NCBI GenBank assembly: GCA_016715645.1
Contig: JADJZR010000019.1
Span: forward strand, 1-64,000
Direction of reading: 5' to 3'
Source of the DNA: Elusimicrobiota bacterium
GTDB taxonomy: Bacteria > Elusimicrobiota > Elusimicrobia > FEN-1173
Length of the DNA: 64,000 bases
Shown: positions 1 to 8,284 of the stretch, in pieces
Layout: each line of letters starts with the position of its first letter
Numbering within the stretch: the first letter of the stretch is position 1
Made by a program: the position numbers and the translations under genes
Notes under the pieces: model-generated
Database searches by the model: none
What the model was told of the DNA's origin: nothing
Seen by the model: only the letters and a program-made list of their open reading frames with translations

Positions 1-300
1 CGACGGGGTCCATCTGATTTACCTGGTGGCGCCCACAACCCGCCGGCCCGGCGCGGACAGATTGCCCGACGGTCACGGGGATTTCTGTATGCGGTGTCGC
101 TCACGGGGTGACGGGCGCAGGTCAAAGAAGGCGTTGCCGAAAGACGTGGGGGCCTTTTTAGCCGATGTGCGCCGTCGGTCGCCGGTCCCCCGTGGCCGTG
201 GGCTTCCGGCATATCCGACCCCGCCCAGGCACGCCATGCCGCGGCTGAAGCCGACGGCGTGACGTGGGTTCCGCCTCATTCAACGACTCAAAATAAGAAA
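1..300 (+). pseudogene. trpA: Decayed 3' part of tryptophan synthase alpha subunit
   Basis: Pieces of a TrpA C-terminal half can be read only by switching frame repeatedly: GVHLIYLVAPTT, then RGFLYAVSLTG, then KALPKDVGAFLADVRRR, then a GFGISDPAQARHA-like stretch and a final LIQRL. TrpA is the alpha subunit that cleaves indole-3-glycerol phosphate; the SLTGVTGA and GFGIS segments are typical of its barrel. At least four indels within about 290 bases are needed to join the pieces, far more than in the housekeeping genes further right, so I read it as a real or partly real pseudogene. The 5' part lies outside the window. The identification rests on remembered family motifs. Confidence 0.6.
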
Positions 301-389
301 CCTCTGTTCCCGTTCGCCCGCTCCTCCGCCGCGCCCCTCGACCGCCCTTAACTTTACCCGGATTCCCCAGCTGGATCGCGGGATTCGAC

Positions 390-615
390 GTAAAATTCGG
401 GCCTTCCCCTTCGGGGCCGGGGCCTATTCGGCCCGTGCCAAACGTGAGCCACTGGCACACGCCACCCTTCACAAAAAGTTGTAGTCCTCCTTGAAAAAGG
501 GGCCCGTCTCAGGGCGACTCGCACCTGGGGCGGTCTCTCCCACGAGACATTTCCGCTAACGCGGTCAGCAGAGCCGCTGATGCGAGGTGTGGGGATTTGC
601 CGGGGAAGTAACTCA
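390..615. repeat. Degenerate copy related to intergenic repeats B, E and F
   Basis: Around 398-475 the sequence matches the inner module of repeats B (30089) and E (54261): a GGCC-rich stretch, GGCCTATTCGGCCCGT, and an ACTGGCACACGC motif. Around 566-586 it shares GCAGAGCCGCTGATGCGAG with repeat F. A GTAACTCAG sequence at 607 resembles the family's terminal motif. The copy has no clean matching ends or flanking duplication, so it is probably an old or rearranged element. No gene is supported between trpA and the Fic gene. Confidence 0.5.
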
Positions 616-621
616 GAAGGA

Positions 622-680
622 GGGGGGGAGGAATTGGGATTGCTGATGATTACAAAGTCAAGACTTGACCCTACCACCAC
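622..680 (+). repeat. Dispersed repeat, copy 1 (partner at 2342-2413)
   Basis: AGGAATT, GATTG and TCAAGACTTGACCC blocks occur here and again at about 2342-2413 in the same order and spacing, each followed by CACCACCACAG and a T-rich run. The shared block is about 55-70 bases with scattered mismatches. It codes for nothing recognisable. Its second copy sits exactly where an NHL-protein gene is broken off. Confidence 0.5.
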
Positions 681-718
681 AGAGCTGTTGCTTTTTTCTT
701 ATCTAACCTGCATTGGGG

Positions 719-1817
719 TTAAAGAAACAAGTAGTATCTCGTGCCTTTAAGTTCCCCTTTTCGAGAAAGGGCTTTCAGTACCACCAACTCCTGAAGATCC
801 CGTGTGGCGGTGGCGCGCGACGTGTTTGTGATTCGGATATAGTTTTCCGCGCTGAGCCCTCCCTTGAACCCGTCGGGCCCCTCTTTGAATATCCTTAAAA
901 GCACTTTTTCTTGCCGATCATTAAATTTCGACCTATGCCGGTCAAAAAATTTCGCTTTATTAACTAAAAATTCAACGCACACGTGGGCGTGGTGTTGCGC
1001 ATCCAAAACAGTCGTTGAGAAATAGTCCAACCAAGGCGTAACCTCGGTCGTCTTATTGGCGCGCTCGAGCGCATCGTAATAGCTTTTTCTTTTTCTGAAT
1101 CGTTTGGGAGAGGGGCAATCAATGCCGGATGACCCAACCCCTGAGATAATGCCTTCTCAGAAATCGCTCGGCCAATACGGCCGTTCCCATCTTCGAAGGG
1201 GTGAATGGATTCAAAATAGAGGTGGGCCAAACCCGCCCGCACCAGTGTTGGCAAGGGATCGCTTCTGTCCGGAGCTGTCTTGTTGAACCACTCCACGAAC
1301 CCGCCCATCTCCCGCGCAACCCGCTCCGAGGGGGGGGCTTCAAAATGAATCCGCGGATTATGAATCGAGCCAGAAACCACCCGCATGGGATCGGGGCTGG
1401 AGCGGTATTGCCCAACCTCGATTCGATTTTTGGCGCCCCGAAATATTTTCCTGTGCCAATCAAATAGGAGATCGTCGGAAAGGGGCTTCTCGTAGGAGCG
1501 ATAGAGATCCACCATGAGTTCGGCCATCCCCTGTTCCGGCGGCGGCACTTTTTTATCGGGAGATTTGAGACCAAATTGCCGAAGCAGGGAAGATTGAAGG
1601 CTGTCTCGATCCAACATCTCCCCCTCGATCTCAGCGTTGTTGAATGCTTCCTGGCCCAACAGTTCAATGGTTAAAGCCGATTGGTCAGCGGAACCAACAT
1701 GTTTGAGAACCCTTGAAACTGGCCGGCCTGAAACACAAACTGGGATTCCCGGTCACGAATCACCGCGAATTCGTAACGAAACCGCGGCCAGTCATCTTTC
1801 TGCCAATTCCATCGCAT
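719..1817 (-). pseudogene. Fic-family protein with N-terminal DUF4172, frameshifted
   Basis: Fic enzymes transfer AMP (or another nucleotide part) to target proteins. Read from ATG at 1817 the N-terminus MRWNWQKDDWPRF is typical of the DUF4172 Fic subgroup. The core motif HPFEDGNGRIGRA (HxFx(D/E)GNGRxxR) is intact near 1170-1210. The C-terminal part from about 1070 down to 719 looks like the winged-helix tail of this group. Three frameshifts are needed: near 1700 (one base missing in ATGTTGGT), near 1105 (one extra C) and in an A-rich run near 1090. A FSN...EIEGE N-terminal inhibitory-helix-like segment precedes the catalytic domain. It is either inactive or affected by indel errors. The same indel pattern is seen in neighbouring genes. 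Confidence 0.8.
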
Positions 1818-1909
1818 GAGTTATAAACTCCCCCGTTTATGCCTCACATTATTGCATTTCATGAGTTATATTTGCAAACCGACAATGTTTTTCAGCATTT
1901 TGAGCAACG

Positions 1910-2014
1910 GTGACCTTCCAAGAAAAGCGGGAGTTTGTGACCGATCCGATCAAATCTACTTTTCGTATCATTCCGCCAGGGTTGGTGCCGGATCGCAATG
2001 ACGTAAGTCGTTAA
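1910..2014 (+). pseudogene. Possible short C-terminal gene remnant, unrecognised
   Basis: A 34-codon open stretch reads VTFQEKREFVTDP... and ends ...LVPDRNDVSR before TAA at 2012. Codon choice looks coding, but there is a stop just upstream and no start or family match I recognise. It may be the tail of a gene lost when this region decayed. The rest of 1818-2021 shows nothing except a direct repeat of TATAACTCATG (minus strand) at 1815-1825 and 1859-1869. Confidence 0.2.
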
Positions 2015-2021
2015 AAAACCA

Positions 2022-2050
2022 TTGATATGATCGGTTTCTGGATCTATACT
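2022..2050 (+). promoter_or_regulatory. Sigma70-like promoter before the truncated NHL gene
   Basis: TTGATA at 2022-2027 and TATACT at 2045-2050 are separated by exactly 17 bases. The predicted start of transcription (about 2057) almost coincides with the ATG at 2059, so the message would be nearly leaderless. Confidence 0.6.
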
Positions 2051-2058
2051 GCAAGGGC

Positions 2059-2433
2059 ATGAAAAAGGACCTTCTGAGAAAAATTCTGGCCCCGTTGGGG
2101 TTGGTGGTGTTGTCGGCCGCTTTGCGGGCGGGGGACGTGGCGTTGACCGACGGGCAAAATGCGGAGGACGTCGTCGGTCAGACCGACGTCAACGGCGCGG
2201 GGGTGTTTACGCAGGGGGGATTCTACAACACACAGGTTCTCAAAGGATTTGATACACCGCAAGGCGTCGCCATTGACACGACCATCCATCGCTTGTTTGT
2301 CGCAGACAACGGGGCGAATCCGATTCCCATAGGAGGGGAGCAGGAATTACGATTGTTGAAGAATGCAAAATCAAGACTTGACCCCACCGCAGACCCCACC
2401 GCACCACCACAGCGATTTTTTAAAAAACCTTGA
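2059..2433 (+). pseudogene. Truncated NHL-repeat secreted protein
   Basis: The first 25 residues form a clear signal peptide (MKKDLLRK followed by a hydrophobic core ending near LRAG). The next residues match the first NHL blade of the large downstream gene: a DGQNAEDVVGQ linker, then TPQGVAIDTTIHRLFVADNGAN. At the point where NNRVLVF should follow, similarity stops at about 2330 and the dispersed repeat of 2342-2413 begins. The remaining codons to the stop at 2433 are junk. It looks like the 5' end of a paralogue, or of the ancestral start of the giant gene, cut off by a rearrangement. Confidence 0.7.
2342..2413 (+). repeat. Dispersed repeat, copy 2
   Basis: Second copy of the block at 622-680, with AGGAATT, GATTGTTGAAGAATG and TCAAGACTTGACCCC in order, and an extra duplicated ACCCCACCGC piece. 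It lies at the breakpoint of the truncated NHL gene. Confidence 0.5.
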
Positions 2434-2458
2434 ATTTAGTCCGTTCTTGGCCTATATT
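2430..2458 (+). promoter_or_regulatory. Sigma70-like promoter for the giant surface gene
   Basis: TTGAAT at 2430-2435 and TATATT at 2453-2458 with a 17-base spacer. Transcription would begin near 2465, at an in-frame GTG (2465) and just before ATG 2471, again implying a leaderless or near-leaderless message. Confidence 0.55.
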
Positions 2459-2470
2459 GAGAACGTGAAA

Positions 2471-5425
2471 ATGTCCGCCCCGCGGTGGTGTTCTCTATTG
2501 CCCAAACGGGATGGAACCGTTGTTGCGATGGTTCGTTCTACAGCTAAAATAATTCCCTTTTTGGTTTTCATGAGTGTGGGGAATGTTGAAAACGTATTGG
2601 GCCATTCGGCTGACAATATTTTGGGGCAGATGGACGACAGCGACAACCCGGTTTACACTTATCGCATATACAACTATCGTCCCAGCGATCGGGGATTTTA
2701 TTATCCCTATTCCGTCGCTGTGGACACTTCCTCCCACCGGTTGTTTATCGCGGATTACAACAACCATCGAGTGTTGGCGTTTGACATGGACTCGAGCAAC
2801 AATTTGTCGGACAGAGTCGCCGACCATGTCTTGGGAAAATCTGGGTTCAATGATGAGACCAGCGGAGGCACGAACCAATACAATCTGGTTTACCCGGTGG
2901 GGCTCGCTTACGACCCTGGGGGACAGAGGCTGTTTGTTTCGGAGCGGGACACCGACCGGGTGTTGGTTTTTGACGCGGCGTCTTTATCGGACGGCGAAAA
3001 TGCCGTGAACGTGTTGGGTCAAAGCAACTTCACAGCGTATTCGAATAGCTGTCAGCAGAACCGGTTGGATGGAGCGCGGTTTCTGGACTATGATGGGGTC
3101 GGGAACCAATTGTTTGTCGCAGACCAGTTGAACAACCGGGTCCTCGTGTTTGATGTCGCTTCCGTCACGGACGGCGAAAATGCCGTTTTTGTTCTGGGCC
3201 AACCGGACTACACCACCAAGACCGCCAACACCACCCAAAGCGGCTTAAGCGGTCCCTACGGGGTAAAATTGGCCACGTCCACACAAATGCTTTACGTCGC
3301 GGAAGCGACAAACAATCGGGTTGTCGTTTACGACGCGTCCGCGTTGTCCAACGGGATGAACGCGTCTTACGTGATCGGGCAATCCGCATTCACGACGAAC
3401 ACAGCCGCCGCGACACAGAGCGGGTTTGATTCTCCCCAAGGTCTGGCGTACGATCCGGCAACCGACCAACTGTTCGTTTCCGATTTTAACAGCAGTCGCG
3501 TGTTGGTGTTCGATGTCGCCACCAACTCCAACGGACCCAACGCGGTCAACGTCATCGGACAAGCCGATTTCACGTCCGCAGGGACCGGGGTGGCTAAGAA
3601 CAGATTCCAAGGCCCTTACGGGCTGGCCATGGACGAGGGCAACAGCCGGTTGTACGTGGCAGACTGCAACATCCATCGAATCTTTTTTCACGACATTTCA
3701 TCGATCTCGGACGGCCAAAACGCTTCTGACGGTCTGGGATTGCAGGACGGGTCCGGAGGATATATGTGGACCCGCACGGCTCCCAACAATCCTCCCAACA
3801 GCAGGGGATTGACTTCCCCCTACGGGGTGGCCTTGGACACCTCAAGCCATCGACTGTTCGTTAGTGACGGAAACAATTCCCGGGTTTTGGTTTTCGACCT
3901 GGACGCGAACAATGCCATAAGCGACCGGGTGGCCGACCACGTGTTGGGCCAATCGGGGTTTGATCTCTCCGTTTCCTCAGCCACACAAAACCGAATGAAT
4001 TATTCTATGGGTTTGGATTATGACTTGACCCGTCAAAGGTTATTCGTTTCGGACAATGGGAACAATCGAATCCTGATCTTTGATTTAAGCGGGGGGTTAA
4101 GCGATGGTCAAAACGCCACCCATGTGTTGGGCCAAAGCAATTTCACCAATTCTTCCTCGGGGACGTCCCAATCTCGGATGAGCGGCCCCAGGGGAATTGC
4201 CTACGATTCCTTCACCGATCAGCTGTTTGTGGCGGCCTACGGGAACAACCGGGTGATGGTCTTTGATGTTTCCACCGCCACGGTGACCAACGGGGAAAAC
4301 GCCAGTTATGTGTTGGGACAGCCCGATTTCGCCACAACCACTTCCGGCGCCGCCCAAAACAAGATGTACTACCCCATTGGCGTCAGCGTGGATTTGGCGG
4401 GTCGGCGGTTGTTCGTTTCCGACACGAACGCGCGCGTGCTGATCTTTGACGTGGCTTCCATCACCAACGGCGAAAATGCCCTGAACGTTTTGGGCCAAGC
4501 GGATTTTACGAGCAGTGGGCTGGCCACGGACATTAACCGGATGAACGCCCCGCGGGAAGTGGAGTATGATCCGGAAAGCGGCCGATTGTATGTGGCAGAA
4601 TATTCCAATAACCGCGTCTTGGTCTTTGACGTCACAACCGTGACGGACGGTGAAAATGCGGTGGATCTGATTGGCCAAGCCAATTACACCGCCAACGCCT
4701 ACAGCACCACACAGACAGGCCTTTACGGTCCCACCTCGTTAGTCGTACACCCATCCGACCACCGCCTTTTTGTGGGGGATTTAAATAACAACCGTATCGT
4801 GTCATACTCGATGGATTTGGCGCCGTCCACCTCTACCGTGTCGGCCTTGCCGGGAGCCGGGGCCGGCCAGGTGGATTTGAGTTGGGCGTCCGCCGGCGAC
4901 GAAGCAGGTTTCGGCCCCCTGACCGGCACCTACCGGATCCAGTATGCCACCTATACCGTGAGCTGGAGCACCAGTTCCACTCCCACTGACGCGACAACGG
5001 TGACGGTCGCGACCACGTCGGCGGTCCCCGGCTCGGCCGAAAGCTACACGGTAACCGGGTTAACCGTCGGCACGACGTATTACTTCGTCTTGTGGACCGC
5101 CGACGAAATCCCTAATTGGTCCGAAATTTCCAACACCACCTCCGCCGTCCCCTCAGGCTGGTTTGACACAAACCAAATTGAAGTGGACGGCGCGGGTGGG
5201 GGCTCATTTCTGGGAACGTGGCCTGGGGCGATTACGACAACGATGGGGACGTGGACATTTTGGCCGTGGGCAACAACAGCGGCGATCACTTGCGGGTGTA
5301 TAAAAACAATGGCAACGGAACCTTCGACCCTACCGAGCTCGAGGTGGACGTGGCGGACGGTGGGATCCATTTGGGCCAAGCGGTCTGGGGCGATTTCGAC
5401 AGTGACGGGGACTTGGACATTGTGA
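2471..5425 (+). CDS. Giant surface protein, piece 1: signal region, 12 NHL repeats, first Fn3-like domain
   Basis: The start is uncertain: ATG 2471 lies just after a promoter, while ATG 2528 gives a short signal peptide (MVRSTAK plus a hydrophobic core). Then come 12 NHL blades of the form GLAYDPATDQLFVSDFNSSRVLVF-like, each joined by an ENA.NVLGQ.DFT linker and covering about 2690-4810. Twelve blades fit two six-bladed propellers. From 4830 follows an Fn3-like module (STSTVSALPGAG...TYYFVLWTADE) and the lead-in GWFDTNQIEVDGAGGG to the first FG-GAP blade. One base is missing near 5214; the true frame continues at 5218 and the last 70 codons here are out of frame. Likely exported and extracellular; function unknown, presumably adhesion or carbohydrate/protein binding. 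Confidence 0.75.
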   Translation: MSAPRWCSLLPKRDGTVVAMVRSTAKIIPFLVFMSVGNVENVLGHSADNILGQMDDSDNPVYTYRIYNYRPSDRGFYYPYSVAVDTSSHRLFIADYNNHRVLAFDMDSSNNLSDRVADHVLGKSGFNDETSGGTNQYNLVYPVGLAYDPGGQRLFVSERDTDRVLVFDAASLSDGENAVNVLGQSNFTAYSNSCQQNRLDGARFLDYDGVGNQLFVADQLNNRVLVFDVASVTDGENAVFVLGQPDYTTKTANTTQSGLSGPYGVKLATSTQMLYVAEATNNRVVVYDASALSNGMNASYVIGQSAFTTNTAAATQSGFDSPQGLAYDPATDQLFVSDFNSSRVLVFDVATNSNGPNAVNVIGQADFTSAGTGVAKNRFQGPYGLAMDEGNSRLYVADCNIHRIFFHDISSISDGQNASDGLGLQDGSGGYMWTRTAPNNPPNSRGLTSPYGVALDTSSHRLFVSDGNNSRVLVFDLDANNAISDRVADHVLGQSGFDLSVSSATQNRMNYSMGLDYDLTRQRLFVSDNGNNRILIFDLSGGLSDGQNATHVLGQSNFTNSSSGTSQSRMSGPRGIAYDSFTDQLFVAAYGNNRVMVFDVSTATVTNGENASYVLGQPDFATTTSGAAQNKMYYPIGVSVDLAGRRLFVSDTNARVLIFDVASITNGENALNVLGQADFTSSGLATDINRMNAPREVEYDPESGRLYVAEYSNNRVLVFDVTTVTDGENAVDLIGQANYTANAYSTTQTGLYGPTSLVVHPSDHRLFVGDLNNNRIVSYSMDLAPSTSTVSALPGAGAGQVDLSWASAGDEAGFGPLTGTYRIQYATYTVSWSTSSTPTDATTVTVATTSAVPGSAESYTVTGLTVGTTYYFVLWTADEIPNWSEISNTTSAVPSGWFDTNQIEVDGAGGGSFLGTWPGAITTTMGTWTFWPWATTAAITCGCIKTMATEPSTLPSSRWTWRTVGSIWAKRSGAISTVTGTWTL

Positions 5426-7149
5426 TCAGCGGCTACGATTGGACCAGCCGGCGGTTGCGGATTTATAAGAACAACGGCAACGCCACTTTCGATGCCACGC
5501 AAATCGAAGTGGACGGGGCCACCGGTGGCCTTCAAGACAGCGGCGTGGCCTGGGGCGACTACGACAACGACGGGGATTTGGACATTTTGGTCAACGGCTT
5601 GGAGGGAACCAACCGGCAGTTGCGGATCTACAAAAACAACGGTAACGGAACGATGGACCCCGCCCAAATCGAGGTGGATGGGTCCAACGGGGGACTGTAT
5701 CTTGGCAGTGTGGCGTGGGGCGACTACGACACGGATGGGGACCTGGATATTTTGGAGAACGGAGCGGACAGCAGTGACGCGAACCAGTTGCGGGTGTATG
5801 GGAACAACGGAAATGGGACGATCAGCACAACTCAAATTGAGGTGGGTGGCGCCGGCAACGGGGTGTCGGCTTCTTTGGCCTGGGGCGATTACGACAACGA
5901 TGGGGATTTGGATATTCTGGCCGCCGGGTATGGCAATTCTGCCCGCCAATTGCGGGTGTATAAAAGCAACGGAAACGGGACGTTCAATCCGACTCAAATC
6001 GAGGTGGACGGCGTGGGCGGGGGAATTCGAAATGGGTCTGTGGCGTGGGGCGACCACGACAATGACGGCGATTTGGATATCTTGGTTTCAGGATACGATG
6101 CGAGCAATTCTGGGCAGTTGCGCGTGTATAGGAACAACGGAAATGGCACGTTGGACACAGCCCAAATCGAAGTGGATGGGGCGGGCAACGGATTCGAATA
6201 CGCGGGCGTAGCCTGGGGCGATTTTGACAACGACGGCGATGTGGACGTGCTGGCCAGCGGGTTGACGAATGGCGGGACTAAAGAGTTGCGCGTGTATAAA
6301 AACAATGTGGCCACACCCAACACCGCCCCCGCCGCGCCGGGAGGCCATTCGGCCTCTTTTTCCTTTAACACCGGGTCGGTCAGTGTCGCCAGCATGACCT
6401 GGTCCGCCGGGACAGACAGCGGCACGGGGGCCACGGCGGAGAACGGGCTGACGTACGACCTGCAAATATCCACCACCTCGAACTTCAGCACGCTCCTGTT
6501 TCCCGGTCAGCTGGGCGCGAGCCCGCGCATGGGGAGCTATCTCAAACCGCCGAAGATATTTAACAGTAACACCGACTACGGCGTCGTGTTGAAATCCACC
6601 GACCCGTGGAACGCCCAGACCACGGCGAGTTATGGGCTTCGTACGGACACCACGTATTATTACCGGGTGAAAACCGTGGACGCGGGCTTAGCGGAAAGCG
6701 GTTGGTCCAGCGGGGGGACGATGTTTTCCGCCGCGCCGCCGTCCACCAGCACGTTGGCCGGGGTGACGGGCGGGTTCGGCGAAATTCAACTCACCTGGTC
6801 CTCCGCCGGCGACGACGGAAGTTTCGGCAACCTCACCGGCGACTACCGGATCCAATACGCCACGTATACGGTCAGCTGGAGCACCAGTTCCACGCCGACC
6901 GATGCGACGACGGTCACGATCTCGACCACGAACATGGTCCCGGGCTCCGCCCAAAGCCGGACTATAACAGGCCTCACGGCCGGGCTGACGTATTACTTCG
7001 TATTGTGGACCGCCGATGAAGTCCCCAACTGGTCGACCATTTCCAACACCGCCTCCGCCGTCGCGGGGGGCTGGTTTGACCAAAACCAAATCGAGGTGGA
7101 CGGGGCGGGGGGGGCTTATCGAAGGGGGGGTGGCTTGGGGAGATTTTGA
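5218..7149 (+). CDS. Giant surface protein, piece 2: first seven-bladed FG-GAP propeller and Fn3-like pair
   Basis: This continues piece 1 in a shifted frame. It begins VAWGDYDNDGDVDIL, the core of an FG-GAP/VCBS blade with an integrin-like calcium-binding DxDNDGD loop. Seven such blades of about 52-56 residues run to about 6300, each ending LRVYKNNGNGT. A type A Fn3-like domain follows (NTAPAAPGG...GSYLKPPKIF...TTYYYRVKTVD) and then type B (STSTLAGVTGG...ADEVPNWS). Near 7105-7115 a run of eight G has one too many (or two too few), so the frame leaves the protein and stops at 7149. It is a fragment of one gene, not an independent protein. Confidence 0.75.
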   Translation: MAWGDYDNDGDVDILAVGNNSGDHLRVYKNNGNGTFDPTELEVDVADGGIHLGQAVWGDFDSDGDLDIVISGYDWTSRRLRIYKNNGNATFDATQIEVDGATGGLQDSGVAWGDYDNDGDLDILVNGLEGTNRQLRIYKNNGNGTMDPAQIEVDGSNGGLYLGSVAWGDYDTDGDLDILENGADSSDANQLRVYGNNGNGTISTTQIEVGGAGNGVSASLAWGDYDNDGDLDILAAGYGNSARQLRVYKSNGNGTFNPTQIEVDGVGGGIRNGSVAWGDHDNDGDLDILVSGYDASNSGQLRVYRNNGNGTLDTAQIEVDGAGNGFEYAGVAWGDFDNDGDVDVLASGLTNGGTKELRVYKNNVATPNTAPAAPGGHSASFSFNTGSVSVASMTWSAGTDSGTGATAENGLTYDLQISTTSNFSTLLFPGQLGASPRMGSYLKPPKIFNSNTDYGVVLKSTDPWNAQTTASYGLRTDTTYYYRVKTVDAGLAESGWSSGGTMFSAAPPSTSTLAGVTGGFGEIQLTWSSAGDDGSFGNLTGDYRIQYATYTVSWSTSSTPTDATTVTISTTNMVPGSAQSRTITGLTAGLTYYFVLWTADEVPNWSTISNTASAVAGGWFDQNQIEVDGAGGAYRRGGGLGRF

Positions 7150-8284
7150 CAACGATGGGGACATCGATGTCCTATCCAGCGGATCCACCGCGGGGAGCAC
7201 ACGGGAACTGCGGATTTACAAAAATAACGGAAACGGGAGCATCGACGCGGCCCAGATCGACGTGGACGGCGCGGGGGGCGGTCTGCGGTATGGGGGTGTG
7301 GCCTGGGGCGATTGCGATTACGATGGTGACCTCGACGTTTTGGCGAGCGGGCTCACGGTGGGGAGCACATTTGAACTGCGCGTCTACAAAAATAATGGAA
7401 ATGGGACCATCGACGCGGCCCAGATCGACGTGGACGGCACGGGGGGCGGGATCGATAACGGCACGGTGGCGTGGGGCGATTACGATAACGATGGAGATCT
7501 CGATATTTTGGCGGGTGGTCTTATCGCGACAAACACGAGAGAACTGCGCATTTATAAAAATAACGGGAACGGAACGATCGACGCGGTTCAGATTGACGTG
7601 GACGGCGCGGGCGGCGGGCTTAGCTACGGCGGTGTGGCGTGGGGCGATTACGACAACGATGGCGACCTGGATGTACTGGCCAGCGCATTGACTGTGGGTA
7701 ACACAAGAGAACTGCGCGTTTACAAAAACAACGGAAACGGAACGATCAGCCCGGGGCAGATCGAAGTGGATGGGGCAGGGGGCGGCCTCTCTAACAGCAG
7801 TGTGGCGTGGGGCGATTTCGATAACGACGGCTACCTCGATGTTTTGGCCAGCGGCGTCACCGTTGGAAACACACGGGAATTGCGCGTCTATAAAAACAAC
7901 GGAAACGGAACGATCGACGCGGCCCAGATCGATGTGGACAGCGCGGGCGGCGGGATTGAAATCGGGAATGCGGCTTGGGGCGATTATGAGAACGATGGCG
8001 ACTTGGATGTATTAGCGGTCGGTCGGCAAACCAGCGGAACCACCAGGGAACTGAGGGTCTATAAAAACAACGGAAACGGAACGATCGACGCGGCGCAGAT
8101 CGACGTGGACGGCGCGGGCGGCGGGCTTTATTATGGCGGAGCGGCGTGGGGAGACTTCGACAATGACGGGGATTTGGACGTTTTGGCCAGCGGAGAGCAA
8201 AGCAGTGGAAGCACAAAAGAACTTCGCATTTACAAAAATCAGGGGCCCCGTCGAACACCGCGCCTTCCGCGCCCGCCGGGCTAA
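7115..8284 (+). CDS. Giant surface protein, piece 3: second seven-bladed FG-GAP propeller
   Basis: From LIEGGVAWGDFDNDGD the frame holds seven more FG-GAP blades up to KELRIYKN near 8238. The blade units are very similar at DNA level (QIDVDGAGGG, RELRVYKNNGNGTID repeated). Blade 5 has DGY in place of DGD and blade 6 has YEND, small departures in the calcium loop. A frameshift in CAGGGGCCCCGTCG (8240-8252) then breaks the frame, and the last residues to the stop at 8284 are not part of the protein. The correct continuation begins at the TCG codon at 8251. Confidence 0.75.
   Translation, partial: LIEGGVAWGDFDNDGDIDVLSSGSTAGSTRELRIYKNNGNGSIDAAQIDVDGAGGGLRYGGVAWGDCDYDGDLDVLASGLTVGSTFELRVYKNNGNGTIDAAQIDVDGTGGGIDNGTVAWGDYDNDGDLDILAGGLIATNTRELRIYKNNGNGTIDAVQIDVDGAGGGLSYGGVAWGDYDNDGDLDVLASALTVGNTRELRVYKNNGNGTISPGQIEVDGAGGGLSNSSVAWGDFDNDGYLDVLASGVTVGNTRELRVYKNNGNGTIDAAQIDVDSAGGGIEIGNAAWGDYENDGDLDVLAVGRQTSGTTRELRVYKNNGNGTIDAAQIDVDGAGGGLYYGGAAWGDFDNDGDLDVLASGEQSSGSTKELRIYKNQGPRRTPRLPRPPG

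Noticed and set aside
5080..6057. Long antisense open frames opposite the FG-GAP region (also 9109-9504 and 11071-11652)
   Set aside because: They mirror the periodic repeat on the other strand, have repetitive His/Pro/Val composition and no independent start signals.
5200..8255. Programmed frameshifting in the surface gene
   Set aside because: No consistent slippery site; the three breaks differ in sequence and direction, and similar indels occur in unrelated genes.
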